Source of the DNA: an uncultured Ruminococcus sp.
Lineage (GTDB): Bacteria > Bacillota > Clostridia > Oscillospirales > Ruminococcaceae
Reading direction: 5' to 3'
DNA length: 64,000 nucleotides
Assembly (NCBI GenBank): GCA_900541495.1
Contig: UQKC01000001.1
Span: 62,001-126,000, forward strand
Positions 35,474 through 45,294 of this stretch are shown here, in pieces; position 1 is the first letter of the stretch; each line of letters starts with the position of its first letter. The position numbers and the translations under genes were made by a program. Under the pieces are notes generated by a model. It was not told the DNA's origin. It worked only from the letters and a program-made list of their open reading frames with translations, and made no database searches.

Positions 35474-35860
35474 TCACACCTCCGTATTATTCCAAATATA
35501 ATCAAAAAGTTCGTTTATCCTCGCATTATCGCCGAGCAGATCGAGATACCCGAAAAGAGTTTCAAGCGAAGTTGCTCTGCGGTATTCGATAGGATTTGAA
35601 CTCTTGGGGACAGTGTTGGAAGTTGCATTCCGCCCCCTTTTCATAATATCAGTTTCAGCCTCGGTAAGAAGCGGAAGTATAACATCGACTGCTTTTGACT
35701 GATAGCCTGCGCGAACCTTTTCAACAGCTTCCTTGTGAAGCTTGTTTACAGACATATTTGCCGTTTTGACAAGCTTTTCTCTGACAAGCCTTTCATAGAC
35801 CGCATCACCGAGAAAAGCAAGCGTCAGCGGACTGTACTGATTTACTTCATGTTTTTCTAT
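35474..35860 (-). CDS. mrnC: Mini-ribonuclease III, apparent non-AUG start
   Basis: The frame covers 128 codons from an ATA at 35860 (AAGGGTG upstream), overlapping the Nudix stop. SPLTLAFLGDAVYERLVREKLV carries the RNase III catalytic GDAVYE; RGRNATSNTVPKS, EYRRATSLETLFGYL complete the family. The first ATG (35755) would remove the catalytic motif. Between the in-frame TGA (35869) and that ATG there is no ATG, GTG or TTG; ATC (35863), ATA (35860) or CTG (35827) must serve, or a frame error hides the start. Mini-III matures 23S rRNA ends. Confidence 0.85.
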   Translation of the reverse strand: MEKHEVNQYSPLTLAFLGDAVYERLVREKLVKTANMSVNKLHKEAVEKVRAGYQSKAVDVILPLLTEAETDIMKRGRNATSNTVPKSSNPIEYRRATSLETLFGYLDLLGDNARINELFDYIWNNTEV

Positions 35861-36387
35861 GATACATCACCCTTAGTTATCGTTCCCGAATTATGGCTGA
35901 AATGAAACAGCATATCTATAAAGCTTTTGTGATAAGGAATAAAAATACCATTGTCTATCATTGCTTTTATCTCATCAATATCCGCCCATTTAGCATTTTG
36001 GACTTCCTCATTCTGAAGATGAAGCTTCGACGGGTCAACATCCATATTCACCGCATACCAATCGTCAAAAACTTTCCCGGTATCTATTGTGATGAAGCGT
36101 CTGAGCTGTTTGGTATCAAGCTTGATGCCCAATTCTTCATGGACCTCTCTTACAGCCGCCAATAAACTCGTATCGCCCGAAACAGCACTGCCCCCGACAC
36201 TTACGTCCCACATATTGCTCCAACCCTTTTTAAAAGGCTGTCTTTGCTGAATAAGCATTCTGCCGTCCGTGCCGAAAATACAGATATGAACTACCATTCT
36301 ATGGTATCCATCAGGGGTTTTATCTCCCCTTATCATGGTTTTCCCTGTCTTTATGCGGTTTTCATCGTATAGATCAAATATCTCCAT
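35857..36387 (-). CDS. Nudix hydrolase
   Basis: 176 residues. MEIFDLYDENRIKTGKTMIR and the Nudix box GGSAVSGDTSLLAAVREVHE followed by ELGI (first Glu of the box is Asp). Resembles the IDI-like/YfcD subgroup by its N-terminal DLYDEN.. and HRMVVHICIF. Substrate unknown. Overlaps the Mini-III start. Confidence 0.9.
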   Translation of the reverse strand: MEIFDLYDENRIKTGKTMIRGDKTPDGYHRMVVHICIFGTDGRMLIQQRQPFKKGWSNMWDVSVGGSAVSGDTSLLAAVREVHEELGIKLDTKQLRRFITIDTGKVFDDWYAVNMDVDPSKLHLQNEEVQNAKWADIDEIKAMIDNGIFIPYHKSFIDMLFHFSHNSGTITKGDVS

Positions 36388-36399
36388 AACAGCTCACCA

Positions 36400-37680
36400 T
36401 TAATATACGAAGTCGAACTCAAATCCATAGATATTTACGACATCGCCTTCGTTGATGCCCATTTCTTCAAGCTTGTCGATGATACCGGTATTGCGAAGAA
36501 CACGCTGGAAGTACTGGAGCGAAGAATAATCGTCCATATCAACTGTGCGCATAATGTTTTCAAGCCACGGAGCTTCAACATAGTAAACAGCGTCATCGCC
36601 TCGGGTGATCTCGAACTTCTCGCCAATACCTGCACGTTCATCGAGCTCTTTCTGTGTAAGCGGTTCAGGCTTATATTCCTTTATCGGAGGAAGTGTGTCA
36701 AGCTTAGCCGAAACAGCAGCCATAAGTTCTTTCGTACCCTGCGTTGTTGCGGCAGAGATCTGATAAAATTCAAGTCCCTTGCTTTCAATATAAGCCTTGA
36801 ACTCCTCTATCTGCTCGGGAGAAGCCATATCACACTTGTTGGCAGCAACTATCTGAGGTCTGTCAGCCAAGTCCTCACTGAAATTGCGAAGCTCTCTGTT
36901 TATTATCTCAAAATCTTCCTTAGGATCACGACCCTCAACACCAGAAACATCAACAACGTGTACAATGAGTCTGCATCGGTCAACGTGACGGAGAAACTCG
37001 TGTCCAAGTCCAACACCCTCGCTCGCTCCCTCGATAAGTCCGGGAATATCAGCCATAACAAAAGATTTTCCCTCTGTTACCTTGACAACACCAAGAACAG
37101 GTGTAAGCGTAGTAAAATGATAATTTGCGATTTTCGGCTTTGCAGCGGAAACAACTGAGATAAGTGTTGATTTTCCGACATTCGGGAAACCTACAAGACC
37201 TACATCTGCAAGCAGTTTAAGTTCAAGTGTTACCTCAAATTCTTCACCCACAAATCCGGGCTTTGCAAACTTTGGTATCTGTCTTGTCGGAGTAGCAAAA
37301 CGGGCATTGCCCTTTCCGCCTTTTCCACCTTTGGCAATAACCTTCGGTTCATCGGTTGACATATCAGCCATTATACGTCCCGTTGCAGCATCACGAATGA
37401 CCGTTCCCTGCGGAACTTTTATTATAAGGTCAGCAGCATTTCTTCCCGTACAGTTCCCTGCGCCGCCGTTCTGACCCTTTTCAGCAACATATTTGCGTTT
37501 GTATCGGAAGTCGATAAGCGTTGATATGTTTGTATCAACAACAAAAACAATATCTCCGCCTTTTCCGCCGTCACCGCCGTCAGGGCCGCCTGCAGCAACA
37601 TATTTTTCACGGTGAAAGGAAACAGCGCCATCACCGCCGTCACCTGCTTTAATATAGATCTTAGCCTTATCAACGAACAT
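36400..37680 (-). CDS. obg: GTPase ObgE/CgtA
   Basis: 426 residues: glycine-rich Obg fold (FVDKAKIYIKAGDGGDGAVS, GKGGKGNARFATP), G domain with GFPNVGKSTLI, DIPGLIEGAS, NKCD, and a C-terminal OCT domain (YVEAPWLENIMRTVDMDDYS). Ribosome 50S assembly and stress control. A consensus promoter with a ~75-nt leader lies upstream. Confidence 0.98.
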   Translation of the reverse strand: MFVDKAKIYIKAGDGGDGAVSFHREKYVAAGGPDGGDGGKGGDIVFVVDTNISTLIDFRYKRKYVAEKGQNGGAGNCTGRNAADLIIKVPQGTVIRDAATGRIMADMSTDEPKVIAKGGKGGKGNARFATPTRQIPKFAKPGFVGEEFEVTLELKLLADVGLVGFPNVGKSTLISVVSAAKPKIANYHFTTLTPVLGVVKVTEGKSFVMADIPGLIEGASEGVGLGHEFLRHVDRCRLIVHVVDVSGVEGRDPKEDFEIINRELRNFSEDLADRPQIVAANKCDMASPEQIEEFKAYIESKGLEFYQISAATTQGTKELMAAVSAKLDTLPPIKEYKPEPLTQKELDERAGIGEKFEITRGDDAVYYVEAPWLENIMRTVDMDDYSSLQYFQRVLRNTGIIDKLEEMGINEGDVVNIYGFEFDFVY

Positions 37681-37757
37681 ATAATACTCCGTTCCAAGGA
37701 ATCATTGATTCCTACAATCAAGCGGCTCTGCCGCATTCAGACATTAAAATACATTAT

Positions 37758-37787
37758 ATTATACCACATTTTTTGAATAGTTGTCAA
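37758..37787 (-). promoter_or_regulatory. Promoter of obg
   Basis: TTGACA (complement of 37782-37787), 18 bp, extended -10 TGGTATAAT (complement of 37758-37763 plus TG). The leader contains two small stems, GCGGC-AGA-GCCGC and GGAATCA-A-TGATTCC. Confidence 0.8.
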
Positions 37788-37860
37788 TAATTTTTAAGAT
37801 AAATTCGCCGTAAACGCTGTTTTCCTTTCATCGATAAACAATATTCCTTTATATAAAAAC

Positions 37861-37888
37861 AAAAAGGGATAGATATCTATCCCTTTTT
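37861..37888 (-). terminator. Terminator after rpmA
   Basis: Palindromic stem AAAAAGGGATAGAT/ATCTATCCCTTTTT; the leading A-run gives a U-tract for the minus strand. Confidence 0.9.
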
Positions 37889-37905
37889 AAAGTCAGAATA
37901 TGAAA

Positions 37906-38163
37906 TTAGTCAGCAGTATAAACGCTTACCTTCTTGCGGTCGCGTCCAACTCTTTCAAACTTAACCGTTCCGTCAACCTTTGCGAAAAGTGTATTATCGG
38001 AACCCATACCAACGCCTTCACCTGGGTGAATGTGTGTACCTCTCTGACGAACAAGGATGTTGCCGGCAATTACTGCCTGACCGTCTGCTCTTTTAACACC
38101 AAGACGCTTGGATTCAGAATCACGTCCGTTCTTGGTGGAGCCCATACCCTTTTTATGTGCCAT
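37906..38163 (-). CDS. rpmA: 50S ribosomal protein L27, without the Firmicutes N-terminal extension
   Basis: 85 residues: [20 protein letters not shown] and [11 protein letters not shown]. Most Firmicutes L27 start with a ~9-residue extension (LxLQFFA) removed by the Prp protease encoded between rplU and rpmA. Here neither the extension nor a prp gene exists in the 48-bp gap, which is self-consistent. Confidence 0.98.
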   Translation of the reverse strand: MAHKKGMGSTKNGRDSESKRLGVKRADGQAVIAGNILVRQRGTHIHPGEGVGMGSDNTLFAKVDGTVKFERVGRDRKKVSVYTAD

Positions 38164-38211
38164 ATTGATTACACCTCCGTTAATCTAAAAATAACTGTTT
38201 TGGATAAGAAC

Positions 38212-38526
38212 TTATGCCTTGATAGCGTCGATTCTTACCTTTGTGTAAGGCTGTCTGTGACCCTGCTTCTTGTGAGAAGAGCCCTTCTTAGGCTTGTAAG
38301 TGAAAACAGTGATCTTCTTAGCCTTGCCGTTCTTAAGAACCTTAGCCTCAACTGCTGCACCGTCAACGTATGGAGCACCAACTACAAGACCGCTGTCCTT
38401 ACCAACTGCGATAACTTTGTCAAAGCTTACAGAATCATCAGCATTAACGTCGAGCTTCTCGATGAAGATCTCATCACCCTCGGAAACCTGATACTGCTTT
38501 CCGCCTGTTTCAATAATAGCGTACAT
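38212..38526 (-). CDS. rplU: 50S ribosomal protein L21
   Basis: 104 residues from [24 protein letters not shown] upstream belongs to the L21 leader. C-terminal [20 protein letters not shown] is typical. The longer upstream ORF extension runs through the leader and is not coding. Confidence 0.98.
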   Translation of the reverse strand: MYAIIETGGKQYQVSEGDEIFIEKLDVNADDSVSFDKVIAVGKDSGLVVGAPYVDGAAVEAKVLKNGKAKKITVFTYKPKKGSSHKKQGHRQPYTKVRIDAIKA

Positions 38527-38612
38527 TAAAATGGCACCTGCCTTTTCTATAAACTCGCTGTAACAATAGGCGTATGCAAAAGCATACTTGAAATAGCCTA
38601 AGACATGCGGCT
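38527..38612 (-). ncRNA. L21 leader (ribosomal protein autoregulatory 5' UTR)
   Basis: Between the promoter and rplU the transcript can form a stem AGGCTATT.../...GCCTATTG enclosing GTATGC-TTTT-GCATAC, and ends with the AGGCAGGTGCC segment before the ATG. This arrangement matches the L21 leader known upstream of rplU in Firmicutes, thought to bind excess L21. Confidence 0.75.
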
Positions 38613-38617
38613 TTATT

Positions 38618-38646
38618 ATTATAGCATCGGTCAAGCATTTTGTCAA
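38618..38646 (-). promoter_or_regulatory. Consensus sigma-A promoter of rplU-rpmA
   Basis: TTGACA (complement of 38641-38646), 17-bp spacer, TATAAT (complement of 38618-38623). Confidence 0.92.
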
Positions 38647-38831
38647 GCTTTTTTCCGTTTTTCTAAAAAAATTACTATTTTGGCATTTTTGCAAGTGATT
38701 CGCCAAAGTTTTATATGCATTTTTTACAAAGTTAATAATTATTTAATATTTTAGAAATCAAAATACAAATAATTTGTTTAAAAATATGTTAAAATATAAA
38801 TAATAATTCTTATTCTCGGAGGCAAAAACCA

Positions 38832-39554
38832 ATGGCAAAAGAAAAAACTGCTAAAGAAAAAGCTATAAAAGATAAAGAAGCAGAAAAAGCTTCAAAAAAG
38901 AAAACTCCTGCCGCTCCAAATCCAATACTGAAACTTGATAAACAAACTAAAGTTGAGCTTCAGAATTTTCTGTTCGGAACAAGTGAAAAAAAACTTATGG
39001 TTTCGGAAGATTTTTTGAACGGAATGACTATAAAATACATATCAAAAAGAATGAAGATAATCAATACAGCATTCGCAAATCTTCACACTACCCGTTCAGC
39101 CGTCTTCTTCTTTAAAAATACAGCTGAAATCGAAAAGTACATTGAAGACCTTATCGTTCTTGAAAAGTATTATCCGTTTAAAAATCCAGTACCAAGCATT
39201 TATAAGCGCAATTATCTTGCACATAAACCTGCAGCCATTACGGGCATGATTAACAGGGTATGGAAAACCGCACTGCAAAAATTTCCTCTCAAAGACGATG
39301 AATCCCCCGAGGATATAAGCCCTGCTGCTTTGAATTTTTACGATCAGGTGATAAATGAACTGCTCTCTGAAAAGGATAACTATTCCGAAAAGGATATGGA
39401 AACAATAAATTCATTCTACACCCGTATTCACGGTGAACAAACAGATGAAGAAATGGTAGATCCGCTGATTTCTCCCGACGAAGACACTTCTGCAGAGGAA
39501 GCAACTGACGATCAGGGCGATTTCTCACTCGATCTTGACGGTGACAATTCATAA
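38832..39554 (+). CDS. 240-residue ORFan with basic N-terminus and acidic C-terminus
   Basis: ATG after CGGAGG. Residues 1-30 are Lys/Ala/Glu-rich (MAKEKTAKEKAIKDKEAEKA); residues ~35-190 are a helical domain (LDKQTKVELQNFLFG, YISKRMKIINTAFANL, YIEDLIVLEKYYPF); the last 45 residues are acidic and disordered (DEDTSAEEATDDQGD). No signal or membrane segment. Alone on the plus strand with its own terminator. No family recognised. Confidence 0.8.
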   Translation: MAKEKTAKEKAIKDKEAEKASKKKTPAAPNPILKLDKQTKVELQNFLFGTSEKKLMVSEDFLNGMTIKYISKRMKIINTAFANLHTTRSAVFFFKNTAEIEKYIEDLIVLEKYYPFKNPVPSIYKRNYLAHKPAAITGMINRVWKTALQKFPLKDDESPEDISPAALNFYDQVINELLSEKDNYSEKDMETINSFYTRIHGEQTDEEMVDPLISPDEDTSAEEATDDQGDFSLDLDGDNS

Positions 39555-39561
39555 ACATTCG

Positions 39562-39597
39562 GTACAGCCTATGTCAAATATAGGCTGTACTTTTTTA
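39562..39597. terminator. Bidirectional terminator
   Basis: GTACAGCCTA/TAGGCTGTAC stem (39562-39571, 39581-39590) followed by T6; convergent genes on both sides (recN ends at 39595). Confidence 0.88.
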
Positions 39598-41289
39598 TTT
39601 TCCCAACATTCTGTTGTAAATCTCATCGCGTGAAGAAAGCTGCTCCTTCGCTGCTTTAAGCGTTGAATCGGTTATATTGTCACCGCCCATTATTCTCGCT
39701 ATCTCTCCTGCTCTTGAATTCTTGTCAAGCATAGATACCTCTGTAAATGTTCTGTTGTCTTTTGTCTTTTTCTCGATAAAAAGATGACTGTCCGCCATTA
39801 CAGCTATCTGGGAAAGATGTGTTACACACAAAACCTGACGGCTTCGGGATATCTCACGGAGCTTTACGCCTATCTTCTGCGCAGCCTTGCCGCTTACACC
39901 GGTATCGATCTCGTCAAATATCATTGTCGGAACGTCATCTTTTTCCGCTGTAACATTTTTTATTGCAAGCATTATTCGTGAAAGCTCACCGCCCGATGCT
40001 ATCTTCGCAATAGGCTTAGGAGGCTCTCCCGCATTGACGGATATAAGTATCTCCATTGAATCCATTCCCGAACTTGTGAGCTTTCCGAGCATCTGTGATA
40101 TTTCAAGCTTAACATTTGGCATATCAAGGAATTTCAGTTCATTTTCTATCTTGGATGAAAGCTGATCTGCCGCTTCGCGACGTTTCTGTGACAAGTTCTT
40201 CGCCTTTGCACTTACTTCTTTAAGAAGCTCATTTCGCTCAGCACTTATCCTCTTTATCTCTTCCGTATTGTCAATAAGTTCGGCAGCTTCGTTCTGCGCC
40301 GAAGTGTATTTTTCTATGACATCTTTAAGCTCAGGACCATACTTTTTCTTTATAGATATCAAAGTATCTCTTCTGTTGTCAAGATATGATAAACGGCTCT
40401 CGTCCACATCAATACTGTCATTCAGACTTTTTATCTGATCCGCGATGTCAGCAGCTTCTATTTTTAAGCTGTCAAGACGTGACGATATTTCATCAAGCGA
40501 GGGCATTATATCAGAATAACGCTTTAGATCCGTAATTATATCATTGATAACACCGCAGATCCCGTCGTTATCATCGTCGCCCGAAATTTCTTCCGCCGCC
40601 GAAGATAAGGTCTTAGAAATTGCACTGCTGTTGCTGATAACATTAAATTCGTTATCTATCTTTTCGTCCTCATTTTCGTCCGAGATCTGAGCTTCCTTTA
40701 TCTCATTCGTCATTATTCTGAGAGTTTCAAGACGTGACAATTTTTCCGATTCGTTATCGGATAATTTTTTTATTCGTCGTGAAATATTCTGCAATTTGTG
40801 GAAACTTTCCCGATAATCCTCGATCTCACTTTGTATACCTGCAAAATTATCAACGATGTCAATATGCTTTTCTGGATACATAAGTATACGGTTATCGTGC
40901 TGACCATGAACATCTATCAGCGTTATGCCGATCTCCTTTAAAACGGAAACCGAAGATGTGCGTGAATTTATGCGAACTCCGCTGCCGCCGTCAGATGATA
41001 TTGTTCTTGTAATAAGCAGTTCATCATCCGAATGATCAATACCGAACTCGTCAAGCTTTTCCTTTGTTTCAGCAGAAAGTCCCTTGAATAATGCCGTCAC
41101 CGAAGCCTTATCACAGCCTGAGCGGACAATATCCTTGCTGACCCTTTTTCCGAGAACAGCATTTATTCCGTTTATAAGTATAGATTTACCTGCACCCGTT
41201 TCACCGGTAAAAACATTAAAATCATCAGAAAATGGTATGACTGCGTGTTCAATTACAGCAAGATTTTCAATACAAAGCTCACAAAGCAT
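39595..41289 (-). CDS. recN: DNA repair protein RecN
   Basis: 564 residues, SMC-like. Walker A GETGAGKSILI near res 30, long coiled coil (res ~150-370), signature SGGELSRIMLAIK, and DEIDTGVSGKAA. Acts in double-strand break repair. Follows argR as in many Firmicutes. Confidence 0.97.
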   Translation of the reverse strand: MLCELCIENLAVIEHAVIPFSDDFNVFTGETGAGKSILINGINAVLGKRVSKDIVRSGCDKASVTALFKGLSAETKEKLDEFGIDHSDDELLITRTISSDGGSGVRINSRTSSVSVLKEIGITLIDVHGQHDNRILMYPEKHIDIVDNFAGIQSEIEDYRESFHKLQNISRRIKKLSDNESEKLSRLETLRIMTNEIKEAQISDENEDEKIDNEFNVISNSSAISKTLSSAAEEISGDDDNDGICGVINDIITDLKRYSDIMPSLDEISSRLDSLKIEAADIADQIKSLNDSIDVDESRLSYLDNRRDTLISIKKKYGPELKDVIEKYTSAQNEAAELIDNTEEIKRISAERNELLKEVSAKAKNLSQKRREAADQLSSKIENELKFLDMPNVKLEISQMLGKLTSSGMDSMEILISVNAGEPPKPIAKIASGGELSRIMLAIKNVTAEKDDVPTMIFDEIDTGVSGKAAQKIGVKLREISRSRQVLCVTHLSQIAVMADSHLFIEKKTKDNRTFTEVSMLDKNSRAGEIARIMGGDNITDSTLKAAKEQLSSRDEIYNRMLGK

Positions 41290-41307
41290 AAAAAACTTCC
41301 TCTGTTT

Positions 41308-41742
41308 TTACAATATCATATCACGAAGATTTTCGCAAAAGTCCGCCGCCGCCTTTTCACTCGGCATAAGCACAAAGATCGTGTCATCGCCCGCTATCGT
41401 TCCAACAATGCCGACATATTCCATTTTGTCCAACGTTGCACAAGCTGCCTGCGCCATACCGGTATGACACTTCAGCACAACTGTATTCATTGCATAAACG
41501 ATATCCAGAACAGAATCTTTAAATATAGGCGGACATTCCATAATATCCTTAAGCGGAGCAATGTATTTATACACACCATCTGCCTCTTTTTTCAGATTCA
41601 GTTCATTTATATCACGTGAAATAGTCGCCTGAGTAACGTTTATCCCTTGCTTTTCAAGATGTTCTTTCAGCATCTCCTGCGTGGAAATCTCATTTTTTGA
41701 AATTATATCTATGATAATATTCTGACGTTCTTTTTTTACCAT
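41308..41742 (-). CDS. argR: Arginine repressor
   Basis: 144 residues: N-terminal winged helix (ISTQEMLKEHLEKQGINVTQ, ATISRDINEL) and C-terminal arginine-binding/hexamerisation domain (GTIAGDDTIFVLMPSE). Controls arginine metabolism; 19 bp upstream of recN. Confidence 0.96.
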   Translation of the reverse strand: MVKKERQNIIIDIISKNEISTQEMLKEHLEKQGINVTQATISRDINELNLKKEADGVYKYIAPLKDIMECPPIFKDSVLDIVYAMNTVVLKCHTGMAQAACATLDKMEYVGIVGTIAGDDTIFVLMPSEKAAADFCENLRDMIL

Positions 41743-41758
41743 AAATCCTCCGAAAAGC

Positions 41759-42616
41759 TTATTTTATTGGATTCATAAGCTTGTTGTTCACTGCATCAAA
41801 GAATGAATTGCCTTTGATATCTATAAGCCTCAGCCTTTTGTTCGACCTCGATATCACAAGGTGATCTTCCCTGCCGAAACTGCATTCAAATTTACCGTCA
41901 ACGGAAAAATATATCTCATTTTCATCACTTGAAAAATGACGGATCTCCAACCGTCTGTCAGCCGTAAAAAGCATTGGTCTTGACGACAGCGAATGGGGAC
42001 ACACAGGTGTCATCTGTATCGTTTCCATAAGCGGTTCAACAATTGGTCCGCCTGCCGACAATGCATAAGCCGTCGAACCTGTCGGTGTCGAAAAAACAAC
42101 ACCGTCAGAGCGTATCGAGCTGACAACTATTCCGTCAGTTGATATCTCGTAACTGCATAAATTTGAGCACGGACGTGCAACAACGACATCATTCAGCGCA
42201 GTATAGTTTGAAATGACTGTATTTTCGTGCATAAGAACCACATCGAGCATCATTCTTGATTCTATCTTGTAATCGTGAGTTTTGAGCCGTGAAATATTGT
42301 CCAGCTCATCGATCTCCATAGAAGCCATAAATCCAAGATGCCCCGTGTTTACCCCGAGCAAAGGCTTGTCATATTCCGAAGCATAGTGCGAAGCTTTGAG
42401 AATAGTTCCATCTCCGCCTATAGCGATTATCGCTTCACATTCCGCAGCGATCTTATCCATACTGCCATAATTGATAAAGCTTTCTCCCGAAAAATCCTTT
42501 TTATATTCGCTGTCAGTATAAATATCAACGCCCAGTTCGTGCAGCTTTAAACAAAGCTTCTGCGCAGTCGGCAGTGCATTGGGTTTTGTGAAATTCGGAA
42601 ATAAAACTATATTCAT
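41759..42616 (-). CDS. nadK: NAD kinase
   Basis: 285 residues. GGDGTILKA catalytic motif, [31 protein letters not shown]. Makes NADP from NAD. Confidence 0.97.
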   Translation of the reverse strand: MNIVLFPNFTKPNALPTAQKLCLKLHELGVDIYTDSEYKKDFSGESFINYGSMDKIAAECEAIIAIGGDGTILKASHYASEYDKPLLGVNTGHLGFMASMEIDELDNISRLKTHDYKIESRMMLDVVLMHENTVISNYTALNDVVVARPCSNLCSYEISTDGIVVSSIRSDGVVFSTPTGSTAYALSAGGPIVEPLMETIQMTPVCPHSLSSRPMLFTADRRLEIRHFSSDENEIYFSVDGKFECSFGREDHLVISRSNKRLRLIDIKGNSFFDAVNNKLMNPIK

Positions 42617-42622
42617 TTGGTT

Positions 42623-43420
42623 TTAATCCTTTCTGCGAATATTTGAAAAGGCTTCATCAATAACCTTTTTTACATCTATAACAGAAGTTTTCCCGTCATT
42701 GCGAGCAATATATGCGAGATATTCAATGTTCCCGTCACCGCCGCTTATAGGTGAAAAGTCAAGACCCTTTACAGCAAGTCCATTCTGTGAGAAAAAAGCC
42801 ATAAGTTCATTTAAAACACGCAAATGTACTTTTCTGTCCTTAACAATACCGTTTTTGCCTATATCGGACTTTCCTGCCTCAAACTGCGGCTTTATCAAAA
42901 CTGCAGCAGAACTGCCCTCTTTCATAAATTCGGAAAGCCTTGGAATTATCTTTTTAAGAGATACGAACGAAACATCAACACTGAAAAAATTTGGATAGGG
43001 TTCAAAATTTTCAGGAAAAAGCTCAGTAAAATTTGTCTTTTCCATATTGCAAACCCTGTTGTCAGCGCGCAGTTTTTCGTCAAGCTGATCGTGTCCGACA
43101 TCAACAGCGTAAACATATTCGGCACCATTTTGCAGCATACAGTCGGTAAAACCTCCCGTAGACGCTCCGATATCCATACAAACTCTGCCGTTCAAATCAA
43201 TACCGAATACATCAACAGCCTTTTCAAGCTTCAATCCGCCTCTGCCGACATATTTCAGGACTGCGCCTTTGAAGTCAACATTATCACCTTCATTGACCTC
43301 TGCCGACGGCTTTGAAATAAGCTTTCCGTTTATAAAAACATCTCCGTTTTTGATATGTTCTTTTGCCCTTTCACGGCTCTTGACTATTTTATTTTCAACA
43401 AGATAACAATCAATTCTCAA
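42623..43420 (-). CDS. tlyA: TlyA-family 2'-O-ribose rRNA methyltransferase
   Basis: 265 residues, TTG start overlapping dxs by 11 bp. N-terminal S4 domain (RIDCYLVENKIVKSRERAKE), then a FtsJ-like fold with GASTGGFTDCML and VDVSFVSL. Modifies rRNA; usual neighbour of dxs and nadK in Clostridia. Confidence 0.94.
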   Translation of the reverse strand: MRIDCYLVENKIVKSRERAKEHIKNGDVFINGKLISKPSAEVNEGDNVDFKGAVLKYVGRGGLKLEKAVDVFGIDLNGRVCMDIGASTGGFTDCMLQNGAEYVYAVDVGHDQLDEKLRADNRVCNMEKTNFTELFPENFEPYPNFFSVDVSFVSLKKIIPRLSEFMKEGSSAAVLIKPQFEAGKSDIGKNGIVKDRKVHLRVLNELMAFFSQNGLAVKGLDFSPISGGDGNIEYLAYIARNDGKTSVIDVKKVIDEAFSNIRRKD

Positions 43421-45281
43421 TATTTCTCACCATATTACCGATAGTTTCCGTCATTGACTTTTTGTCCATTTTAAAGCGTTCCATTGTCTGTTCAGTGCTT
43501 TCATTAGGGATAAATCCGCTCGCCGCAACAATCTCATAAGAACCCTTGAAACCCATTTCAAAAAGCTTCACAAGCAAATGCTCGGCAATGCCATTTTCCT
43601 TGCTGCTTTCTTCATAGAAAATTATGCGCTTATAGTTCATACAAATAAGTGCAGCTTCGTTGTCTAACGGATATATTCTTACAAGCTTTAAAATATCAAA
43701 ATTGCCTGCATCACCCGAACGGCTTATCTCCAACACTCTTTCAAACAGTCTGCCGAAAGTTATGACAAGGCAATCACTGTCAAAGGAAATATGACAGAAA
43801 GTATCTGTATCATATCTGTTATCCGTTAAACCAAAACTTTCATTACCTTTCGGATAACGTACAGCTGCAAAACCGCTGCAGTCATAAAGAGATGTTTTAA
43901 GACAAAGCTTCTGCTCCGAATAATTTGACGGAGAAAAAATAACAGCATTGGGTATTCCCGTAAGCATCGGAATGTCAAACACACCTTGATGTGTTTCGCC
44001 GTCCTCACCTATAAATCCCGCTCTATCAACCGCAAGAACTATGTGAGTATTGTCTATCGCAACATCGTGAATGATCTCATCATAAGCTCGCTGCAAAAAG
44101 CTTGAATAAACCGCAAATACCGGAATTTTTCCGCTTTTCGCCAAACCTGCACAGAAAGTAACAGCGTGTTCCTCGGCAATGCCTACATCAAAAAAGCGCT
44201 TTGGAAAGCTTGCCGCAAAATACTGCAAACCCGTTCCATACTTCATCGCCGCCGTTACAGCACATATTCTGTCATCTGCTTCAGCATATTCGGAAATTGT
44301 TCTTCCGAAATTTTCGGAAAAACTGTCGTGATTGGAGTTATCGGGATTATTCTTTGAATATCCACTGCTTGGGATACTGTGGAATGCACCCGGGTTTTCC
44401 TCAGCAGGTCTGAATCCTTTTCCTTTAACAGTATTGACATGAATAAACACAGGCTTTTCTATCCTACGCGCCATTTTCAAAGTTTCTTCTATTTCTTCAA
44501 CGTTGTGACCGTCAATAGGTCCGAGATACACAAATCCAAGATCTTCAAACATCGTCGAATGATAAAGCACATTTTTCAGTGCGGATTTTGAAGACAGAAG
44601 TATATTTTTTATTGGTTCACCAATAACGGGAGTTTTATCAAGTGTATGTTCAACAGTCTTTTTTATGTCAAGATAACGCTGATCTCCTCTTATCGATGTA
44701 AGATATTTTGCAAGCGCACCAACATTCTTGGAAATGGACATATCATTATGGTTGAGGATAACAATAAGGTTTGCTGCACTTTTACCCGCATTGTTAAGTC
44801 CCTCGTATGCCAAACCTCCGGTGAATGCCCCGTCACCGATAATGGCAACAGCACGGTGTTTGGTGTCACCGTCAATACGCATTGCCTCTGCCATACCAAG
44901 AGCAGCCGAAATGGAATTACTGCTGTGACCGCTTACAAAAGCATCGTGTTCCGATTCATTCGGACGTATAAAGCCCGAAATTCCACCCTTTTTGCGAAGA
45001 GTTGAAAACTTATCGTATCTTCCCGTCAGAAGCTTATGTGCATAAGCCTGATGACCAACGTCCCATACAAACTTATCCTTGGGAGAATCAAAAACCCTGT
45101 GCAGCGCTACCGTCAGTTCGACAGTTCCAAGGTTTGAAGCAAGATGTCCGCCGTTCTTTAAAACATTTTTAGTGATACAGCGGCGTATCTCCCTACAAAG
45201 TTCCCTGCACTCCGAATAATCCATTTTTTTTAAATCGTTCGGCAGATCAAGATCGCCGAGCCTTATCTCACTTTTACCCAA
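43410..45281 (-). CDS. dxs: 1-deoxy-D-xylulose-5-phosphate synthase
   Basis: 623 residues from TTG at 45281 with CGGAGG upstream; an earlier TTG has no site. Thiamine-PP motif GDGAFTGGLAYEGLNN, catalytic HVNTVKGKG, GDGETHQGVFD, and C-terminal transketolase domain. First step of the MEP isoprenoid pathway; ispA lies two genes upstream. Confidence 0.96.
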   Translation of the reverse strand: MGKSEIRLGDLDLPNDLKKMDYSECRELCREIRRCITKNVLKNGGHLASNLGTVELTVALHRVFDSPKDKFVWDVGHQAYAHKLLTGRYDKFSTLRKKGGISGFIRPNESEHDAFVSGHSSNSISAALGMAEAMRIDGDTKHRAVAIIGDGAFTGGLAYEGLNNAGKSAANLIVILNHNDMSISKNVGALAKYLTSIRGDQRYLDIKKTVEHTLDKTPVIGEPIKNILLSSKSALKNVLYHSTMFEDLGFVYLGPIDGHNVEEIEETLKMARRIEKPVFIHVNTVKGKGFRPAEENPGAFHSIPSSGYSKNNPDNSNHDSFSENFGRTISEYAEADDRICAVTAAMKYGTGLQYFAASFPKRFFDVGIAEEHAVTFCAGLAKSGKIPVFAVYSSFLQRAYDEIIHDVAIDNTHIVLAVDRAGFIGEDGETHQGVFDIPMLTGIPNAVIFSPSNYSEQKLCLKTSLYDCSGFAAVRYPKGNESFGLTDNRYDTDTFCHISFDSDCLVITFGRLFERVLEISRSGDAGNFDILKLVRIYPLDNEAALICMNYKRIIFYEESSKENGIAEHLLVKLFEMGFKGSYEIVAASGFIPNESTEQTMERFKMDKKSMTETIGNMVRNIEN

Positions 45282-45294
45282 AATATCCTCCGAA

